Of a DNA stretch of 10,065 bases, positions 6,774-10,065 are shown piece after piece. Within the stretch, counting starts at the first letter, position 1; each line of letters opens with the position of its first letter. The translations under genes and the position numbers were made by a program. The notes under the pieces are model-generated. The model was not told the DNA's origin, made no database searches, and saw nothing but the letters and a program-made list of their open reading frames with translations. The DNA is from Caulobacteraceae bacterium (GTDB lineage Bacteria; Pseudomonadota; Alphaproteobacteria; Caulobacterales; Caulobacteraceae): positions 1-10,065 of the forward strand of contig JAQGII010000425.1 in NCBI GenBank assembly GCA_028291305.1, written 5' to 3'.

Positions 6774-6822
6774 GGTCCGCCGCAGAGCGGACCGGCGCGG
6801 CGCCGGCGATCCGAGAGCCGGC
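6774..6822 (+). promoter_or_regulatory. Hairpin-rich leader upstream of the giant glycosyltransferase gene
   Basis: GGTCCGC (6774-6780) pairs perfectly with GCGGACC (6787-6793) around a 6-base loop. GCCGGC (6802-6807) can pair with GCCGGC (6817-6822) around a 9-base loop, and CCGGCGC/GCGCCGG (6792-6798, 6800-6806) offers a competing fold. The block ends about 10 bases before the ribosome site. It may tune translation or stability; high GC makes some such pairing expected. Confidence 0.3.
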
Positions 6823-6832
6823 GCGTCGGGGC

Positions 6833-6836
6833 GAGG
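6833..6836 (+). promoter_or_regulatory. Ribosome binding site selecting ATG 6844
   Basis: GAGG lies seven bases before ATG 6844. A TTG immediately before it at 6841 is in frame but is a weaker and less well spaced start, so the protein is taken to begin at 6844. Confidence 0.6.
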
Positions 6837-6843
6837 TGGGTTG

Positions 6844-9800
6844 ATGCTGTCAGTGGTGTTGTACGGCCGGAACGACAGCCACGGCTACAACCTGCACAAG
6901 CGGGCGGCGATCAGCCTCAACGCCATCGCCGAACTGCTGACCGATCCCGACGACGAGATCCTGTTCGTCGACTACAACACGCCTGACGACCTGCCGACCT
7001 TCCCCGAGGCCATTGCCGACACCCTGACAGAGAAGGCCGTGGCCCGCCTGCGCATCCTGCGGGTGCGGCCCGAGGTGCACCGGGAGCGGTTTGCCGCCCG
7101 CACCCATCTGGCGGCGTTGGAGCCGATCGCGCGCAACGTGGCGATCCGGCGGTCGAACCCGGCCAACAGATGGATCCTGTCCACCAACACCGACATGATC
7201 TTCTGTCCCCGGGCGGCCGGCGCGACTTTGACCTCCATCGTCGCCGGCCTGGCGGACGGCTTCTACCACCTGCCCCGCTTCGAGCTGCCCGAAGGCCTGT
7301 GGGAGAGTCTGGACCGCAAGGACGCGCCCGGCGTGATCGCGTCCGCCCGTGAATGGGGCGAGCGTTTTCACCTGAACGAGATCACCTTCGCCGACCGCGA
7401 CAACCTCTATGACGCGCCGGGCGACTTCCAGCTGTTCCTGCGACAGGACCTGTTCGACATCGACGGCTTCCATGAGGAGATGATCCTCGGCTGGCACCTC
7501 GACGCCAATGTCGCCAAGCGTATGCGACTGTTCAGGGGCAAGGTGTCCAGCGCCCTGGACCATCTGATCGGCTACCACTGCGACCACACCCGGCAGTCGT
7601 CGCCCTATCACAAGGCCGACCGCACCGAGAACGACCAGGTCCGTTTCGACGACGAGGTGACGGCGCCGGGCATTCCGGAGCAGAAGGACGCCTGGGGCCT
7701 GCCGGACGTGCAAATCGAGGCGTTCCGCCTCAGCGAGGCCAGCGCGGCGCGCTATCTCAAGGGCCTGCAGGCCAGCATCCCCGGTCCCCTGAGCGGCTTC
7801 CTTGAGACGCAGTACGTCCTGGAGGACTACGGGCGGATGGAATACAGCGCCGACCATGTCCTGCCCTATCTGCTGGACCTTGTGTCCTGCCTGCCTGCGG
7901 AGACGCGGATCGGCTATGTCGGCGGCCGTTCGGACACCTGGGATAAGTTCCTCAGCGGCTGGAGCGCCATGGGCGGCGAAACGGTCTATCTGCCACAGGA
8001 CGTCGACTGGCTGGACCACGGCGCGCCCATCGTCTCGCGCCTTCCGCTGGCGGAGTGGATCGACCGCGCCGACATGTTCATCTTCGATGTGGGGCCGCAG
8101 GACTCGACCCATCACCTAAACCTCACCGCCCAGGACAGCGCGCGGCTCTGGCAGGTCGATCACGCCTTCAAGGCCACCATCGACCGCGATCAGGCCCGCC
8201 AGGCGGCCGGAGCGCCTGCCCGCCGGGTGTTGATCATCGGCGGCGTGCACAACTTCTTCGAACCCCAGGTCATGCCCGACGTGGCCGTGACCCTGACCCC
8301 CTACTCGTCGCGTATCCGTCACGGCTATATCGCCAGCCGCCGCGCCGCGCGGGTGGCCGGCGCGGACCTGAAAAGGCGGGCCGCCATGCGCAGCCTGCAG
8401 ATGCTGGAGCCGCCGTCCATGGCCGAGATCGGCCGCCTGGGCGCCCTGCTCGCCGCCGTGGTCGAGACCGCGCCGGACGAGGCGGCTTGGCGCGACGCGG
8501 TCCCGGTCGCGGCCGAGATCGAGGCGCTTGTCGCCGCCGGCCTCATCGACGGGGGCGCGGAGCCCACCGAACTGATCGGCCGCCTGCGCGAGGCCCGCCC
8601 GTCCAGCCTGGCGCGGCGGAGCCAGGCGATGATTTCGTCCTCGGCCGGCCAGGGCGCGCCCAGCAGGCTTGTGCGGTTGGAGGACTGGGACGACCCCGAT
8701 TGGGCCTTTGTCGCCCGCAGGCTGTTCAGCAATCGCGACCACGCCCTGCTGCTCGACCGTGAGGCCTGGACCTGGGAACGGGTCACCCTGGCGCAGAACC
8801 TGATGAAGGCCGCCCCCGCCGCCGGGCGCCCCAGGATCCTGCTGGTCGGCAAGGAGCCGGAAATCCTGGCGCCCGCCCTGGCCCACCAGGGCTATCTGGT
8901 CGATATCGCCGATCCCAGGGCCCTGGCCGCCGGTAATCTCGCGTCGGTGGACTGGCGCGACACCTTCCTCAGCCACGGCTGGGTCAGCCCCGAACCCATC
9001 GCCCTGATCGAAGACCGCGCGGCGCAGATCGAGGCGGGCTTCCGCTACGCCGCGGTGCTGCTGACCCAGAACAGCCTGTTCGTCACGGGCCGCGCGGGCG
9101 CGGCGGACCTGCTGCAAGCCGCCTCCGGCCTTCTGCAGCCCGGCGGCCATCTCGGCTTCGCCGCCCTGGCCCAGCCCCTCGTGGACGACGAGCGTCGGCA
9201 GGAGCACGCGCTTCCGCATGCACTCACCGCGGACGGCGCCCTCGGCCAGGCGCTGCAGGCGCTGACGGACCTGGCGCCCGATGGCGCCGTCGACAGCCGG
9301 GTCACGCCGCGCAGCCTCGATCGGTCTTGCGGGCAGGGCGGTGCGCGCGCCGGGGCGCCGCCGCCCTTGATGGTCGGGACCCCGCCGCAGCTGGATGTCC
9401 CCGGCGTCTGGGCGCTCGGGAAAACGGCCAATGCCTGCAACTGGCCGGCCTTCAAGGCCGTCCTGGACCTCGGCGTCTATGGGGCCGCGGCCGCGGGCGA
9501 GGGCGCTCAAGCGGTGGGCGGCGCCGGAGGCGTGTTCACCGTGACGGACCTGGCGCAGGCGCCGGCGGCCGAGGGCCTGTCCCATATGGGCTCGCGATTC
9601 GATGTCCTGAACCCGACGCCGGGCCTGACCAAGACCCCGGCCGGGATGCACATCCCCGCCAGCTTCGGTGACCGGGTCGCCGCCGCCGCGCCCCTGGGCC
9701 GAATCGCGGCGGGCAGCTACGAAGTGGACGTAGAGGTCGCAATTTCTTCGCTAAGCGAGCCCGGTCCGGTGCTGGTCCTGGCCGTGGTCAGCAAAGGCCG

Positions 9801-9957
9801 CCTGCTGTCGGAACATGTCCTGGAGGCGGAGGCTTCCGGCGCAGGCCGGCTGGTGGCGCCCCTGGAGATCGGCGCGGAGGGCTGGCAGGGCGTCTCGATC
9901 CTGCTGAAGGCGCAAGGCCGCGCTGACTTCGATATCCTCAACCTAGCTTTGCGCTAG
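6844..9957 (+). CDS. Giant multidomain glycosyltransferase-like protein (GT-A, methyltransferase-like and beta modules)
   Basis: The product has 1037 residues, with no signal peptide or membrane segment. Residues 1 to about 300 look like a GT-A glycosyltransferase: opening strand LSVVLYGRND (2-11), acidic FVDYN (41-45), NTDM at 115-118 in the DXD position, GDFQLFLRQDLFDIDGF (193-209) and HLDANVAKR (218-226), then a CDHTR motif (246-250). Residues about 350-500 contain Rossmann-like strands (IGYVGGRSD, MFIFDVG, RVLIIGGVH) of unknown role. Residues about 660-790 resemble a class I methyltransferase: ILLVGKEPE where the SAM loop should be, and LLQPGGHLGFA (763-773) at the usual LLKPGG position, but without the canonical glycine motif, so activity is doubtful. 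An Ala/Gly-rich linker near 875-925 leads to a beta-rich end module (about 950-1037). A role in surface glycan or protein glycosylation is inferred. The next gene follows 10 bases later. Confidence 0.85.
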   Translation: MLSVVLYGRNDSHGYNLHKRAAISLNAIAELLTDPDDEILFVDYNTPDDLPTFPEAIADTLTEKAVARLRILRVRPEVHRERFAARTHLAALEPIARNVAIRRSNPANRWILSTNTDMIFCPRAAGATLTSIVAGLADGFYHLPRFELPEGLWESLDRKDAPGVIASAREWGERFHLNEITFADRDNLYDAPGDFQLFLRQDLFDIDGFHEEMILGWHLDANVAKRMRLFRGKVSSALDHLIGYHCDHTRQSSPYHKADRTENDQVRFDDEVTAPGIPEQKDAWGLPDVQIEAFRLSEASAARYLKGLQASIPGPLSGFLETQYVLEDYGRMEYSADHVLPYLLDLVSCLPAETRIGYVGGRSDTWDKFLSGWSAMGGETVYLPQDVDWLDHGAPIVSRLPLAEWIDRADMFIFDVGPQDSTHHLNLTAQDSARLWQVDHAFKATIDRDQARQAAGAPARRVLIIGGVHNFFEPQVMPDVAVTLTPYSSRIRHGYIASRRAARVAGADLKRRAAMRSLQMLEPPSMAEIGRLGALLAAVVETAPDEAAWRDAVPVAAEIEALVAAGLIDGGAEPTELIGRLREARPSSLARRSQAMISSSAGQGAPSRLVRLEDWDDPDWAFVARRLFSNRDHALLLDREAWTWERVTLAQNLMKAAPAAGRPRILLVGKEPEILAPALAHQGYLVDIADPRALAAGNLASVDWRDTFLSHGWVSPEPIALIEDRAAQIEAGFRYAAVLLTQNSLFVTGRAGAADLLQAASGLLQPGGHLGFAALAQPLVDDERRQEHALPHALTADGALGQALQALTDLAPDGAVDSRVTPRSLDRSCGQGGARAGAPPPLMVGTPPQLDVPGVWALGKTANACNWPAFKAVLDLGVYGAAAAGEGAQAVGGAGGVFTVTDLAQAPAAEGLSHMGSRFDVLNPTPGLTKTPAGMHIPASFGDRVAAAAPLGRIAAGSYEVDVEVAISSLSEPGPVLVLAVVSKGRLLSEHVLEAEASGAGRLVAPLEIGAEGWQGVSILLKAQGRADFDILNLALR

Positions 9958-9967
9958 ACTGAACCGC

Positions 9968-10065
9968 ATGATCCGCCGCCTGCTCGACCGCCTGCTCCCG
10001 CCGCCGCCCGCGCCGCCGTCTGCGCCGCCGTCTGCGCCTGGGCCGTCCGCCACGATGGACGTCGG
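9968..10065 (+). CDS. 5' end of a downstream gene with a proline-rich N-terminus (truncated by window)
   Basis: An ATG 10 bases after the giant gene opens a frame that stays open to the edge (32 full codons). It begins with a basic amphipathic stretch, MIRRLLDRLL, followed by a Pro/Ala/Ser run with tandem APPS units, then ATMDVG. Close spacing suggests co-transcription. No clear GGAG site precedes it, and a later ATG at 10055 is an alternative start. Nothing visible identifies a family. Pro-rich open frames are easily found by chance at this GC content, so this is tentative. Confidence 0.42.
   Translation, partial: MIRRLLDRLLPPPPAPPSAPPSAPGPSATMDV
9995..10027 (+). repeat. Short Ala-Pro-Pro-Ser coding repeat
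   Basis: The 12-base unit GCGCCGCCGTCT occurs at about 10009-10020 and again immediately downstream at about 10021-10032, preceded by related CCG-rich bases. It encodes APPS twice in the tentative downstream gene. Such low-complexity DNA can change length by slippage. Confidence 0.4.

Larger units (their letters stand above)
6589..6843. other. Divergent intergenic region, 255 bp
   Basis: This is the longest non-coding stretch. It separates the exported-protein gene (minus) from the giant glycosyltransferase gene (plus). Towards the minus gene it holds short GC hairpins, such as CCGGCG (6615-6620) with CGCCGG (6624-6629), and some less GC-rich bases around 6661-6715, but no promoter that I trust for that direction. 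Towards the plus gene it holds the promoter candidate and structured leader listed separately. Confidence 0.6.

Noticed and set aside
6566..6844. 92-codon plus-strand frame ending at the giant gene's start
   Set aside because: It begins antisense to a signal peptide, is Arg/Pro/Ala-rich, and runs through the hairpin-rich leader.
8116..9651. A 511-codon minus-strand open frame, and a similar 421-codon one at 6850-8115
   Set aside because: Both are antisense to the giant gene, rich in Gly/Arg/Ala with no recognisable motif. Long antisense frames are expected at this GC content.
9943..9957. CTAGC/GCTAG inverted repeat at the end of the giant gene
   Set aside because: It has only 5-bp arms, overlaps coding sequence and stop codon, and has no T-run, so it is too weak to call a terminator.

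Overview
The window is about 10 kb of GC-rich, gene-dense DNA from an alphaproteobacterium. The best guess is a member of the Caulobacterales (Caulobacter/Phenylobacterium type). This rests on base composition, on the style of several proteins, and on a promoter candidate resembling the Caulobacter housekeeping consensus. It is inference, since no rRNA or other marker gene is present. I see no tRNA, rRNA, CRISPR, transposase or phage gene.

Layout from left to right. (1) The 3' end of a plus-strand gene for a bifunctional aldolase/short-chain dehydrogenase (1-908). (2) A short, less GC-rich convergent gap holding a compound palindrome (916-985) that contributes the stop codon of the next gene. 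(3) A minus-strand gene for an exported CAP/SCP-domain protein (982-1587). (4) A 161-bp divergent gap carrying a 10-bp inverted repeat. (5) A plus-strand pair: a small, probably beta-rich protein of unknown function (1749-2183) and an FkbM-family methyltransferase (2236-3243) with an 11-residue-repeat coiled coil at its N-terminus. Parts of this pair are visibly less GC-rich than the neighbours. (6) A minus-strand cluster in transcription order: an exported small protein (6588-6058), an alpha/beta hydrolase (5999-5082) and a double-ATPase ABC protein of the peptide-transport type (5085-3268), the last two sharing a GTGA stop/start overlap. (7) A 255-bp divergent gap with a plausible promoter and a hairpin-rich leader. 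(8) A plus-strand gene for a 1037-residue multidomain glycosyltransferase-like protein (6844-9957). (9) The first 98 bases of a further proline-rich gene (9968 to the edge).

Two themes run through the window. The FkbM methyltransferase, the small beta-rich protein and the giant glycosyltransferase look like parts of a surface-glycan or glycoprotein-modification system. The last domain of the giant protein resembles the stand-alone small protein, which suggests a shared accessory module. Between them lies the minus-strand cluster, whose ABC ATPase has no permease or binding-protein gene in view, so it may serve a transporter encoded elsewhere. No intergenic stretch exceeds 300 bases; the longest is 6589-6843.
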